Origin: Sepioteuthis lessoniana
Taxonomy: Eukaryota > Mollusca > Cephalopoda > Myopsida > Loliginidae
Reading direction: 5' to 3'
Length of the DNA stretch: 64,000 nucleotides
NCBI GenBank assembly: GCA_963585895.1
Contig: OY757911.1
Coordinates: 56,076,310-56,140,309, forward strand
Program-made: the position numbers and the translations under genes
The notes under the pieces: generated by a model
Told to the model about the DNA's origin: nothing
What the model saw: only the letters and a program-made list of their open reading frames with translations
The model's database searches: none
Shown: in pieces, positions 35,790-45,829 of the stretch
Position numbering within the stretch: position 1 is the stretch's first letter
Layout of the letters: every line of letters begins with the position of its first letter

Positions 35790-36626
35790 TCATCATCATA
35801 TCGCGCTGGTAGCACGGATATCCCTGACCCTCTCTCGCCACTCCTCTCTATCGTTCATCGCCCTAGGTAGGTCTTCAGGACAACATCCTGTATCCTCGCA
35901 TAGCTGCTGAATGTACGTTCGAGCTGGTCGTCCTGCTTTTACGCGGCCATGTGTGGGGATCCATAAGAGTACATCTCTTATGAGTTCATCTCTGCTTCTC
36001 CAGCAGTGTCCTGCATGTCTGGTTCGTCTAACTTGAATAGTTTTCGTGATAGGGGGCAGGTGGCCGTACAGTTGGTGTCTTGTGGGGTGTTGCTGCCAGG
36101 ACTTGTTCAGGATTGCACGCAGCATTCTTGTGTAATTGTCATCTAGCTTCTTCTCCAGTCGTTTTGTTAGCGTCCATGTAGTGCATCCATATAGCAGTAT
36201 CGATGTGACCGCTGTCTGGAAGAAACTGCGTTTCATTTTATCGGTTGGGTCTGATTTCCATATAATCGATAGCCTATTGATAGCTGTCCATGGTTTCGTT
36301 AACCTCGTTTCGATGTCCTTTTCGGTTGATTCGACGCTGCTTCCTAGGTACGTGAATTTGTCTACTAGTTTAAGTGGGGTTCCTTCTAGAGTGGAGATGT
36401 CCCCCGTTTGGTTGTAGCACATATATTCCGTTTTGTGTGCATTAACATAGAGGCCTATGCTTGCTGCTGCTCGTTCCAAACTATGCAGAAGTGTTTCGGC
36501 TTGGTCAGGTGTATTTGCCAGTATCGCTATGTCATCGGCGTAGTCAGCATCGGTAATTGTTGTTGCGGGGTATCTTCTGCTTCTTTTCTTCGTCAGTTCG
36601 AAACCATTCTCTTTGAAAAAATCAAA
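35788..36626 (-). mobile_element. RTE-like LINE, 5'-truncated with open reading frame
   Basis: The minus strand keeps one open frame (the frame at 35,796-36,653 includes some TA-encoded residues at its start). It covers the end of the RT palm (DADYADDIAILANTP, YADD box intact), KFTYLGSSVESTEKDIETRL, SIIWKSDPTDKMKRSFFQ, LLYGCTTWTLTKRLEKKLD, and the C-terminal WRSRDELIRDVLLW and EEWRERVRDIR. The 3' end is a short (ATG)n tract, as RTE elements often have a short microsatellite tail. Endonuclease and N-terminal RT are missing. TA arrays lie on both sides, so it inserted into or next to a TA microsatellite. Open frame implies relatively recent insertion. Confidence 0.82.
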
Positions 36627-36650
36627 AATATATATATATATATATATAAC
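36627..36650. repeat. (TA)n microsatellite
   Basis: TA run at the 5' junction of the RTE-like LINE. Confidence 0.93.
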
Positions 36651-37515
36651 CATTTTTATCTACTTACGTTTTATTTAACACGAAGCTCCATTTTTATCAG
36701 CCAGTGAAAATTGAACATAATAGAATCTTTATATGAGTAGCGTCTAATGTCAATATGTTTTTCTAAACGGTTATTTAACTCATAAATTTATATCTAGTTT
36801 CTACGTACATAGACTCTAATCTCTTCGAAGTGGACGCGCTTTCCCGACCAAGAATATGTATAGTTTGGCATTTTCAAAGCATTCACTTATTTAAATATGA
36901 CATGAAAAAATCCAAAACTTTTCATTTCAAAATATTTTTCACTTGTCTGAATAAAATTTAAAAAAAGATACAGATTTTCCTTGCATGCATGGTGTTCAGA
37001 ATGACTTGAGACTAAAGTTGTATTTAACAATGTCGTAATCAACCATAATTAAACGTTATTCTTTAAAATAGCTGCATTGGCCTTCGATACCCTAATTACG
37101 AGTGGTTTACCATAAATTGAATCAACTTTAATATTTCACAACTCCACATTCTAAACCCTGCCCATGAGTTGGGTTTTAAATCTAAAAGAAAAACCTGAAA
37201 AAACTCGTAAGGAATGATGAATATGCAGTTGTTTTTCGCAAAAAGAAAGTTATTTTTCAGAAATAGTGATACATGTTCAATTATTTCTTTTCAGTTGATA
37301 TTATTTCCTGGTGATATCAGTTTATTAAATCAATCTTTTGGCAGTCCATTCCTCTTTTTTCAAATGTTAAAATTAATCTAAAGTATCAAAGATTAGTCGT
37401 TATACCTTGCATATGTAAATGATATATACTGATTTTACTTTTTTCTAGTTCCAAAATTACCTAATCGGATACCTTGGTTTATGTGTAAATGTGATAACAT
37501 TTGTTGAACCTGTAT
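36651..37515. other. unassigned AT-rich interval
   Basis: No gene or repeat recognised. It lies upstream of the promoter candidate at 37,519. Confidence 0.4.
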
Positions 37516-37518
37516 GCA

Positions 37519-37549
37519 TATAAAAGGGAGACCAGATATACACATCAGT
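37519..37549 (+). promoter_or_regulatory. candidate TATA/Inr core promoter
   Basis: TATAAAAG at 37,519-37,526 is followed 28 bp later by TCAGT at 37,545-37,549, a textbook TATA-to-initiator spacing; the sequence between is not low-complexity. The first downstream ATG (GTATGTCG, about 37,601) opens only 15 codons, so any gene would have to be spliced or short. AT-rich DNA makes chance TATA boxes common; only the spacing makes this one worth listing. Confidence 0.3.
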
Positions 37550-37900
37550 AAACCGCTCAGTCAACCACAAACGCCAGCAGTGAAGCTGGTTTTGCTGATA
37601 GTATGTCGTTGTCATTATCAGAAGAAATTGGAAGTCTTATTTGCTCGTGATATCAGAGATGGCAAAGAGATTTGACAGGAAAAAAAACTCATAATGTTTT
37701 CTCCTTATCATTATCCCTGCCCCCCAAAAAAAAGAAAAAAGAAAATGGTGAAAAAGCGTGACCCTGAGAAAAATCTAAAGATACTAAGATGGTACGAGAA
37801 GAATAATGAATTATCTCATCTTTTGCAAATTCACTTTTTTACCAATTATTTATTCAGAGGTTACATCACAAATTGTTTATTATTGTAAATAGTCACATGA

Positions 37901-37902
<2 letters not shown>

Positions 37903-37985
<83 letters not shown>

Positions 37986-38014
37986 TTGTGTGTGTGTGTG
38001 TGTGCGTGTGTGTG
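37903..38014. repeat. (TA)n(TG)n compound microsatellite
   Basis: Long TA run, then ACATATAATTG, then a TG run. Confidence 0.97.
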
Positions 38015-38246
38015 ATATTCAAAAGTTATATAATTACCTGTAATAGTCATCAAGCTATATTAGCAAAACAAAGTTCATGAGTTCAATTATCACTAGTAAC
38101 CCCGATGTTTCCAGCTCGTGCAACAACTAAGTTATGCCTTGTAAATAAACACACATACAGTTTCTTTAAAAGTTAGGACATCAGTTTAAAATTGGAAACC
38201 TCCAAAAATGATTGTTCATAAGGATTAATACGCAAAAATAAAAGAT

Positions 38247-38330
38247 AATTAATTTTCAGAATACACTTATCATCAGGTATATTTCGAAATCACCAACACT
38301 TACATGATGATAAGATTCTGAAGCTTAACG
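38247..38330. repeat. inverted repeat between two TA arrays
   Basis: CAGAAT followed by CTTATCATCA is mirrored by TGATGATAAGATTCTG about 40 bp downstream, giving a hairpin. The block between the TA arrays (38,015-38,372) has GTGATATT near both ends in inverted orientation. Confidence 0.45.
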
Positions 38331-38373
38331 TTTTGAGTCATGTGATCTTTTCCATTATTTCTAATATCACCCC

Positions 38374-38375
<2 letters not shown>

Positions 38376-38443
<68 letters not shown>
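38376..38443. repeat. (TA)n microsatellite
   Basis: Uninterrupted TA run. Confidence 0.97.
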
Positions 38444-38445
<2 letters not shown>

Positions 38446-38502
38446 CTTTTATATGATGACATCATAAACTTTTAAGCCTATGAACATTTTAGTACACCCT
38501 TG

Positions 38503-38506
<4 letters not shown>

Positions 38507-38565
<59 letters not shown>
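38507..38565. repeat. (TA)n microsatellite
   Basis: Uninterrupted TA run. Confidence 0.97.
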
Positions 38566-38570
<5 letters not shown>

Positions 38571-38854
38571 GAGTTTAAATTCACTGTTCAGTTCAGGTTT
38601 TCATAACAATGTGTCTACTAATATGGCCACGTTACAGATACAAAGTCAATCTTTTTATTTTTCTGTCAGCAGAATATCTGTGCACTCCTTCCACCACGAG
38701 AATACAGTCAAATCCAAAATATCATTAATCCCCATTGCAACGTGTTTCTTTACTCACCATGTACATATGTTTGTATGTATGTATGTATTGGGTTGGTTTC
38801 TTTCTTTAATAACGTATTAATATTTCTTGGTTATTTTATACTATGTAGAAGAAC

Positions 38855-39005
38855 AGCACTCGTAATATCTAAACGATAGATAAAGGGGATATAGGTTTCA
38901 TACATCCTCCCAAGTGTATTTGTCTGAAACTGAATGTTATAGCTCGGTTGTGTTGCAATTCGCTTACTACAATGTCTCTGTCCAGTATATTATGCACTAC
39001 CTCAC
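38855..39005 (-). repeat. SINE family B, diverged
   Basis: Reversed copy: CATCCTCCCAAGTGTATTTG (core) and GCAATTCGCTTACTAC, TATTATGCACTACC (head). The tail is lost. Confidence 0.6.
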
Positions 39006-39269
39006 GAGGGCCTCTCTATATGTATGCATGCCTATATGTATCATCATATCATGTGAAATGGTCTTCTAAGTTCAGAAGCTCATTATTTGATGTAGAAATG
39101 GCTCCATCTCTATCAAAACTTGAGCGCTTTTTTATCTGAATTCACTGCTTGTTCCAGGTTATGTATAAGACATTCGGCTCACGCTGGTGTATTTATGAGA
39201 AGTACATCTTCATTTGCCTAATCTAAATCCATGATAATTCCTGCAAAGACATCGTCTACTTTTTTACGT

Positions 39270-39497
39270 TTTTTTTTTAATGACATATCAAACTTCGAGA
39301 ATTATTTAATGCCAAACCCATCCTTCTTGAAAACAACAGTTGTAATATTTAACAGATAGCTGGAAGGATTAGGGTGTTCAAATCTTTCCCAAGGGTATTT
39401 GTCTTATACTGTCCGTAATAACGGGACTGGAGTTTGAACTCGCTTACTACGATTCCGCCGTCCAGCGCTTTAACCATTACACCACCAGGACACCACT
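39270..39497 (-). repeat. SINE family B, near full length
   Basis: Reversed copy: tail ATGACATATCAAACTTC and TTATTTAATGCC; core CAAATCTTTCCCAAGGG and TATTTGTCTTA; head GGAGTTTGAACTCGC, CCGTCCAGCGCTTTAACC and ATTACACCACCAGGACACC. It matches the copy at 13,372 throughout. Confidence 0.82.
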
Positions 39498-40640
39498 CAA
39501 CTTTTTACTTTTTTAGTGTAATGGTAGTTCTTTAATTATCAACTAGTTATTTCTTATGATATCAGGAATTTTGCCTAATATAAAAACAGAGTTTCTTTTC
39601 CATTCTCCATCAATCCTATCTATCAAATCCGATTTTTTTAGTGCAACCGATCCAGTTTTTCTTACCTGTAAAACTATTCCATATTCAACCTTAAACATAT
39701 TTTATATCAGTTCTTTATTTTCATTAATTCTTCTTTTTCCAAACATATTATTTACTTTTTTAATTGTTTTATTTCCGTTTTTAATTATCTTTATTTCATT
39801 GCCTAATGTGAATTGTCAATATATTTGCATCATTCATCTCTTCTTTCTATCATTCACAGCTTCCTTTTGATTTCCGTTTTCATTAAATGATCTATTTACT
39901 TATAACGTCATCCTTTTCTTGTTTGTTCGTCAATCTATTTAACTGATCGCAATCATTATTCTTTCGTCCATTCACTCCGATGATTCCTGCCACAACCATT
40001 CATTTCTCCCAGTAGTCTTTTCTTGAAACGACTCTTAATATTTCTCTTAATTCAAAAAGAATTTGCCTTTTACAAGCAGTTATATTACCAGTTAGAAAGA
40101 CCACGATAGAAACAACAGAGTAATCCATTCAAATGCACACTTTTATCTTCTAAATACGATAAGGAAGAGTTTGAGATTCCACTAATCCGTCTGAGCAGAT
40201 TATCTATTCTGTCTACTTGTACACCGAAAGAAACCCAGATCAAGAAATGGCGTATTGAGGGATGTCAAATTTTCAAAGCATTGTAATACACGCCCAAATT
40301 AAAATTATGCTTTTTTATTTTCTGTATCTTTCTATTGTGCTTTAGAAGCTTAAAATAGAAAAAAAGTCCCATGATAAAAATGATCCTTTATGACCGAAAC
40401 GATTATTATTGAAAACATTCAGTTAGAATTAATGAAATGATTATTCGATTAATTCATTGATTGATTTTAACAGCATGTCAACTCGTCAGGTTTTATGTCT
40501 ACAAAACAGGGAACTGTGTTCATTGGAAGTTTTTATTCACATTTGCTGTTTACGTTCTTAAGAGGATTTGTACTCAGAAATATGATAAGAAGAATTCCTA
40601 TAGAATTATATGTGTAGAAAAACTGATAACAACGATCCAA
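39498..40640. other. unassigned AT-rich interval
   Basis: No supported gene. The 104-codon frame at 39,556-39,870 is Phe/Ile/Leu/Ser-rich without a domain and reads like chance in T-rich DNA. Confidence 0.4.
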
Positions 40641-40663
40641 GTGGAAGGAATGATTTATTAACA

Positions 40664-40709
40664 GGTCGACACTATAGCGTTTCGGTTCTACTGAACCATC
40701 ATCAGGACC
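40664..40709 (-). ncRNA. hammerhead ribozyme
   Basis: All core elements are present on the minus strand: CUGAUGA (40,699-40,705), a 5-bp stem II GGUUC/GAACC with AGUA loop, GAAA (40,680-40,683), a 4-bp stem III ACGC/GUGU with UAUA loop, and the cleavage triplet GUC with C at 40,668. Stem I is closed by GGUC (40,706-40,709) pairing with GACC (40,664-40,667). Cleavage would fall between 40,668 and 40,667. The very short stem III is typical of hammerheads in Penelope-like elements. It lies about 280 nt past the endonuclease stop, where such elements carry their ribozyme. Confidence 0.9.
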
Positions 40710-40992
40710 ATGAGGGGTGATATTAATAATTTTAAGTTAACGATGGATGATTAGAAATGTGAAATAAAAAAAAATACGGGAAAATATGTATAGTAAGAAA
40801 AAGTTAGTCGTTTAACTGGCAAATAAGTGTTTGATGTTTAAATTACGTCATTTGACTTATTAGGAATATTGTATAGAATTATGTACGTTGTTTAACGAGA
40901 AAGATTACGAGACAGAAGGAAGAAAAGGAAGAAAGAAAGAACAAAAGAAGAATCAAAAGCATGGAAATTATGAGATATGAGGAAAATATTAA

Positions 40993-41412
40993 CTAAGGAT
41001 GGAATATATTGTAGCTGTTTAAAATGTGTTTGCCTAAGTAAGGAGAAATATTATAAAAGCCAGGACAAGTATTTGGGGAACTGAGGAATGAGATACCTGC
41101 GGCTTCGAAAATTCTTCTAAGATTTTTATTATGGATGTAAGTAAGCATCTTAGCAGAGTTGAAGTCAATGTTATGATTATGTTGAGAAGTGTGTACGAGT
41201 AATGCGTTGTTTGAGTTGCCAATTCTTATGTCTCTTTTGTGCTCTTTCAAACGGATATGAAGGCTTCGGGATGTTTTACCGATGTATTTTAGTTTACAAT
41301 CCTTACAAGGGATGCAATAAACACCGGCGTCAGAAAATATGTTACGTTGAGAGCTGGAGTGTACTAATTCGCAGATTGTTTTAGAAGGTAGAGAAGTAGT
41401 TTTGATATTGAG
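40993..41412 (-). pseudogene. GIY-YIG endonuclease domain of Penelope-like element
   Basis: The frame opens after an in-frame stop (41,413-41,415) and runs 139 codons to the stop at 40,993. It contains ICELVHSSSQRNIFS, then GVYCIPCKDCKLKYIG (GVY and YIG are the two signature triplets, with a CxxCxxC metal-binding-like insert), KTSRSLHIRLKEHKRDIR (conserved Arg) and a distal HTSQHNHNIDF segment. In the intact element this domain nicks target DNA to prime reverse transcription. All signature residues remain; only the upstream stop separates it from the RT. Confidence 0.88.
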
Positions 41413-41415
41413 TTA

Positions 41416-43080
41416 ATTTAAGGTGTTTGTTATGCTGTGAGAAGAAGAATTGTTTGGCAAAGTTATGTATCTATGGGGGGAACTAGTTTTATCAGATATT
41501 GAGTAGATATTAGTTTGAGATTGATTCTTGTTGTGGATTTTGAGGGCTTTAGATTTAGCATAATGTATAAAGGATTTGGGGTACTGTAGGTTGAGGAAGG
41601 AGTTTTCTATGTGGATGAATTCATCGTTTAAATATTTCGAGGAACAAATGCGTAAAGCTCTGAGGTAAAAACCTATGATGATACCTCTTTTAGTATTGTT
41701 GTTGTGGTGTGAATAAAAGTGAATGTGGTCGTTTTTACAGGTGGTTTTACGATAAACCTTAAATTCTAGTTTGTTGATATTCCTAATAAGTAAAATGTCC
41801 AGAAAAGGTAGGGTGCAGTTATATTCAAGTTCATGTGTGAATTTTAAGGAAGGTTCGACATTGTTCAGTTTATCAGTGATGCTATTTAAGTCAAGATCTT
41901 GAGGATAGATAAATAGTATGTCGTCAATATATCTGAAGTAATGTGCGGTGTTGGGTATAATATGTTTAAATGACCAGATTCTAAGAATTCTAAATAAATG
42001 GAAGCAGGAACCCCGCTAAGAGGAGATCCCATTGGTAAACCAAATTTTTGTTAATAAAATGTGTTGTTGTGTTTGAAGTAGCAGTGTGAGGTACATAAGG
42101 TACAAATTGTAATCAATTTAGAGATAGGTAGAGGAAATGTGGTGTTGGATTTTCGAAGGTAGTTATGCAGGCGTTCAATGCATTTATCAACAGGTATATT
42201 GGTGTATAAGGATTTGATGTCTAAACTAGCTAAATATTTGTTGTGCATATCAATGTCAGTTAGTTTGTTGAGCAGTGATACGGAATTTTTTAGGTGTGCG
42301 TTACTAATGGTACCCAATAGAGGGGTTAATAATTTGGCTAGAAGTTTAGCGATATTACGGGGGGGCAGATCCTATACCAGAAATAATGGATCTCAGAGGA
42401 ATATCTGGTTTATGGGTTTTGGGAAGGCCGTAAATTTTAGGGTGGTAATTGATTAATGAGGACCAAGATTGGTCTTCATGGGAGATTAGTTTTTTGTAGG
42501 ATTTGTTAAAGTTGTTAATATTATTTGTAATTGTTTGTAGGGATATCTGTTCATAAGTGTTGTTATCATCAAGTAGATCCATAAGTTTTTGGTTATAGAC
42601 CGTGGAGTCCATAATAACAACACCTCCACCTTTGTCAGAAGGTGAAATGAAAATGTTGTGGTGAGAAGAGAGAGATTTTAAGGCAGTTATGTATCTTTTG
42701 GGTAGGGTAGGTTCATTGGAAGGTTCGTGTGGCGTTTTTTCGTCCGAAATTTTAGTCCGAAACTAAGGGCTTCGGTTTCAGTTGGGCTGAGATTGATGCC
42801 GGAGATTTTGTTGACGAGATCAACCCTGCCCAATTTTTTCCAACGACTATTGTTGCATAAGGATATGAATTTAGATCTGAGTTTAGAGATATGGTTATAG
42901 TTTATCCTGGATATCTCAGATCTAAGTTGATTGGTCGTGTTATGGGTATGGTCATGTTTCCGACGAAGTTCTAGTCCAAAAGGTCTAGCTTTTTCGAAAG
43001 TATTTATCTCAGAAAATTTCAATTCATGGACAGAGGATACAAGGTATGAGCAAATATAATTAGGGAAAATATGTTCGGAT
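41416..43080 (-). pseudogene. reverse transcriptase of Penelope-like element (frameshifted)
   Basis: Segments in order on the minus strand: SEINTFEKARPFGLELRR (N-terminal); SPSDKGGGVVIMDS; WSSLINYHPKIYGLPKTHK; LASLDIKSLYTNIPV (first catalytic Asp region); QKFGLPMGSPLSGV just after a premature TAA (42,051-42,053); RYIDDILF with the catalytic YIDD at 41,920-41,931; FLDILLIRN; then FYLRALRICSSKYLNDEF. Three single-base shifts break the frame: in an A-run near 42,740, in a seven-G run at 42,359-42,365 and near 41,972. Motif order and the YIDD box identify a Penelope-type RT, related to telomerase RT. The 5' part upstream of 43,080 is not recognised. Confidence 0.88.
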
Positions 43081-43404
43081 GGACGAAGAACGCTGGATAT
43101 GCTGGTAGGAATAACCTTTTCTTTTATACAGTTAGTTATAAATTATATGTGCAATCATTAATAGGATTATTTGTAAATGGGACACTAACAGCTACTGCGA
43201 GTCAAAGTGATGCTTTCACTTATGGCAATGAAAGTGTACTTCACTTTTCACTGAGCTTCAGAACTGGATCCTTACCACAAGTTGTAGTTTATTGTCATGT
43301 TCGAGACATTCCATTTTAGGGATAAGATCTTTCCCCTTCTACTAATGATACTGCCAGTGAATTCTAAGTCACACTGACAGGTCAGATGTTCATTTGAATA
43401 ATAA

Positions 43405-43640
43405 GTAAGTAAAGTAAAGTTGATGACTTTAGTCGAGGGCGAGCCGAAACCTCCCTTTTCAATAGCTACTACTTTCCCTGGGTTGATCCACTTTACCCTT
43501 GATCCGTACCTTATAATGCTGAGTGTTAAGCAAGCAGGTATCAAGTACCATTTTTTGAGTCTTTGGTATAACTCGGCCTGGGATGAAAACCCTTGTCTTC
43601 CGGACCATTGGCCAACACTCTACCCATTAGGTCAATAAGC
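43405..43640 (-). repeat. SINE family C
   Basis: Reversed copy beginning with AAGTAAGTAAAGTAAAG, then GTCGAGGGCGAGCCGAAACC, TTTTCAATAGCTACTAC, TTACCCTTGATCCGTACC, TTTTTTGAGTCTTTGGTAT, and the head with GGACCATTGGCCAACAC. Confidence 0.82.
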
Positions 43641-45120
43641 TTGCTTAATTTACTTTATTTCTAAAGTATCAAAATACGATTTTTAAAGCAATAACGTGGA
43701 TGTGTGTCAGTTTTATCCAAATACTTGGTCATCTTCTGTAAGAGACATTCGTAGTGATCGCGAAGTCAATGGACTTTAAGATGTTATAAAAAATGAAGTT
43801 GTTCCTTTCTACTATTAACAAAAAAAAAAAGAAGAAAATCTATGAAAGTCAAGGGAAAAGTATATAAATAAAGTTCACGTTGTAATGACTGATTTGCATT
43901 TATTTATTTGATAAACCTGTGGAGAAATTAACTTAGTAATTCTGACTTTGAATTCATATGGTCTACTGGTCACTGCAAGGCGGATTATGCAACAAACTAT
44001 TTCTTTAGATATCAGGACTAGTGAAGATGAGAATGATTCATTTTAATTCCGGTTGGCCAACTATAAAAAAAATCAGTTTCTTAACTTTCTACATACTGAC
44101 TGGGTCTTTTTAATTCCAAAATCTATATATCCGAAAAGTCACATTCTCCATACTATTCCGATATGAGTTCTAGCAACTATTTCCTATCCTCCAAAATCAA
44201 AACTCAAACTCGAAGCAGTGCCAGTCGAAAACTTTTGGTCATGGCAGCAATACTGCCATCGTTGATGTGGATATTTTCTGCGGAATCATTTTGAAGATGA
44301 AGGAAATTTGTAAACAAGTTGATAGTATTTCTTACTTCTCACTAATTACTTACTAAACTGGTATTATCATGCCACTGTAAGTATACCACAAAATATATCC
44401 AACGGAAAGAAAGACGATAGCAATATTACTTTAGTAAATAATTAATTTGTGGTCATTTTTTATTATACAGACAGAGAATATTTTATATTCCACTGCCATA
44501 TGAGCAAAAACTTATATTCAGTATTTTCTTTTAAATATGTTTCACCCCCCCCAAGAATTAAAAACACATGATTATGTTTCTATGGTAATCATTTCAAAAT
44601 TTTACACGGAAGATGAATCGATAAATTAGCAATGTAAATTAATGCAATTTTTGAGCTTCGTTTTTGAATACTGGGAATAGTAGAAACATGATGAAAATAT
44701 ATTTCTTAATTAACAAATCAACCTCTAGACTAATGACATAATTGTCATTGTCTATCGGAAAGTAATGAACTCTCGATTAATCTGAGGACAACAAGCGAAA
44801 AAATTATGCCGTCTCAGTTTTTTTAATTGTAAGAAAAACATCTGATAAAAATAACGCAAAAAAACAACCACCCCACAGAAACTCCATTCAAAAATTAATA
44901 TTTGGTTGCATGTCAATTAAATGTATTTAGGTATTAAAACTATTCTGTTTTCACACCAGAAAGTTTCTCACATTTGAAAATGTTAGTATTTATTCTTTAT
45001 GCTAATCCTCTTTCCTGAACTGATTATCAAATGTTTTTCTATTTTGTTCTGAATATGGTCTCATTGATTTACTTTGTGAACTAAATCTTCATTCTAATGA
45101 ATACTGTGTATAGAATGCTT
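43641..45120. other. unassigned AT-rich interval
   Basis: No gene or repeat recognised. Confidence 0.45.
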
Positions 45121-45122
45121 AG

Positions 45123-45245
45123 GCACCTCGGGTTGTGTAATGGTTAGCAAGCTTGACTAGCGAACCTACAAGAGTGAGTTCAAGTCTCGTTGGGTGCCGC
45201 ATTCAATCGGCCTTGTGCCACATCGAAGCAAAGAGCTTCGTAAAT
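45123..45245 (+). repeat. SINE family E / tRNA-like unit
   Basis: GGCACCT at 45,122-45,128 can pair over seven positions with GGGTGCC about 75 nt downstream, like an acceptor stem. GTGAG-TTCAAGT-CTCGT forms a T-arm with the B-box, and TGTAATGGTTAGCA resembles a D-arm/A-box. The anticodon arm is not convincing. A tail CATTCAATCGGCC, TTGTGCCACATCGAAG follows. It is a tRNA-derived SINE head or tRNA pseudogene rather than a functional tRNA. Confidence 0.6.
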
Positions 45246-45609
45246 TACAAATGTGTATAGAATTCTATGAATTTGTCTTCAAATAATTTGCCATTTTCGT
45301 TCAAAATATGGACTCGGCATTCTCGAAAAAAAATCTGATAAACAATATCTCGCAATGAATCTTCAGTTCCTGACTTGCAAGACTAAACCATTTAGGAAAT
45401 CTAAGAAAGACAACTTTTCCGATTTCCATATTTCCACATCAAATCGGGTCTTATCGCTAAAAACTTCATATTAGATTTAATCTCTTCTACATTCCCCTGC
45501 AAAAATTTGATGTCAAGTATCACTATAATTTTTCGACAGCAGAGATAGTTGTAGCATAATGTTATCGTTATTGGAAATGAACCCGGGGAAACGATTTCAA
45601 ATCCTTGAC

Positions 45610-45820
45610 TACTCTGTTTGCATTTCATATAGCGCCAATACCATTCGGAAAGGTATGAATGTAATTATTCTCCCTCCAAATAAGAACAAAAAGCAGGGCT
45701 GATTGAGGTATTTAACTAGTCTACGAAAATGAAAACACTGAATTTGAACCTACAGAAATCTGTTAAAAATCGACATTCTGTCTCATCACTTTCATGTAGA
45801 GGGTTTGTTAAAAATTACCC
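45610..45820 (+). repeat. SINE family F, diverged
   Basis: Core AATACCATTCGGAAAGGTAT, ATTATTCTCCCTCCAAATAAG and 3' part TTGAACCTACAGAAATCTG, TTAAAAATCGAC. Confidence 0.65.
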
Positions 45821-45829
45821 ATTCAACAT

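Larger units (their letters stand above)
40664..43090 (-). mobile_element. Penelope-like retroelement with GIY-YIG and hammerhead ribozyme
   Basis: A nearly full-length 3' portion of a Penelope-like element on the minus strand: N-terminal region (from about 43,080), reverse transcriptase, GIY-YIG endonuclease (stop at 40,993-40,995), then about 280 bp of 3' sequence ending in a hammerhead ribozyme. Penelope-like elements are known to combine telomerase-related RT, GIY-YIG and hammerhead motifs. The coding region is broken by three single-base shifts (about 42,740; the seven-G run at 42,359-42,365; about 41,972) and two stops (42,051-42,053; 41,413-41,415). Apart from these it is well preserved, suggesting a young but inactive copy. 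Confidence 0.88.

Noticed and set aside
37694-37888. 64-codon frame with PPKKRKKK, resembling a nuclear localisation signal, downstream of the TATA/Inr candidate
   Set aside because: The basic run comes from an A-rich tract (AAAAAAAAGAAAAAAG). No domain and no support for a gene.
42178-42456. Plus-strand frame of 92 codons, and plus-strand frames at 36,136 and 36,408
   Set aside because: Antisense shadows of the Penelope RT and the RTE-like RT.
45122-45206. Functional tRNA gene
   Set aside because: Acceptor and T-arm pair well, but the anticodon arm does not, and a related truncated unit exists at 9,876, so a tRNA-derived repeat is the better reading.
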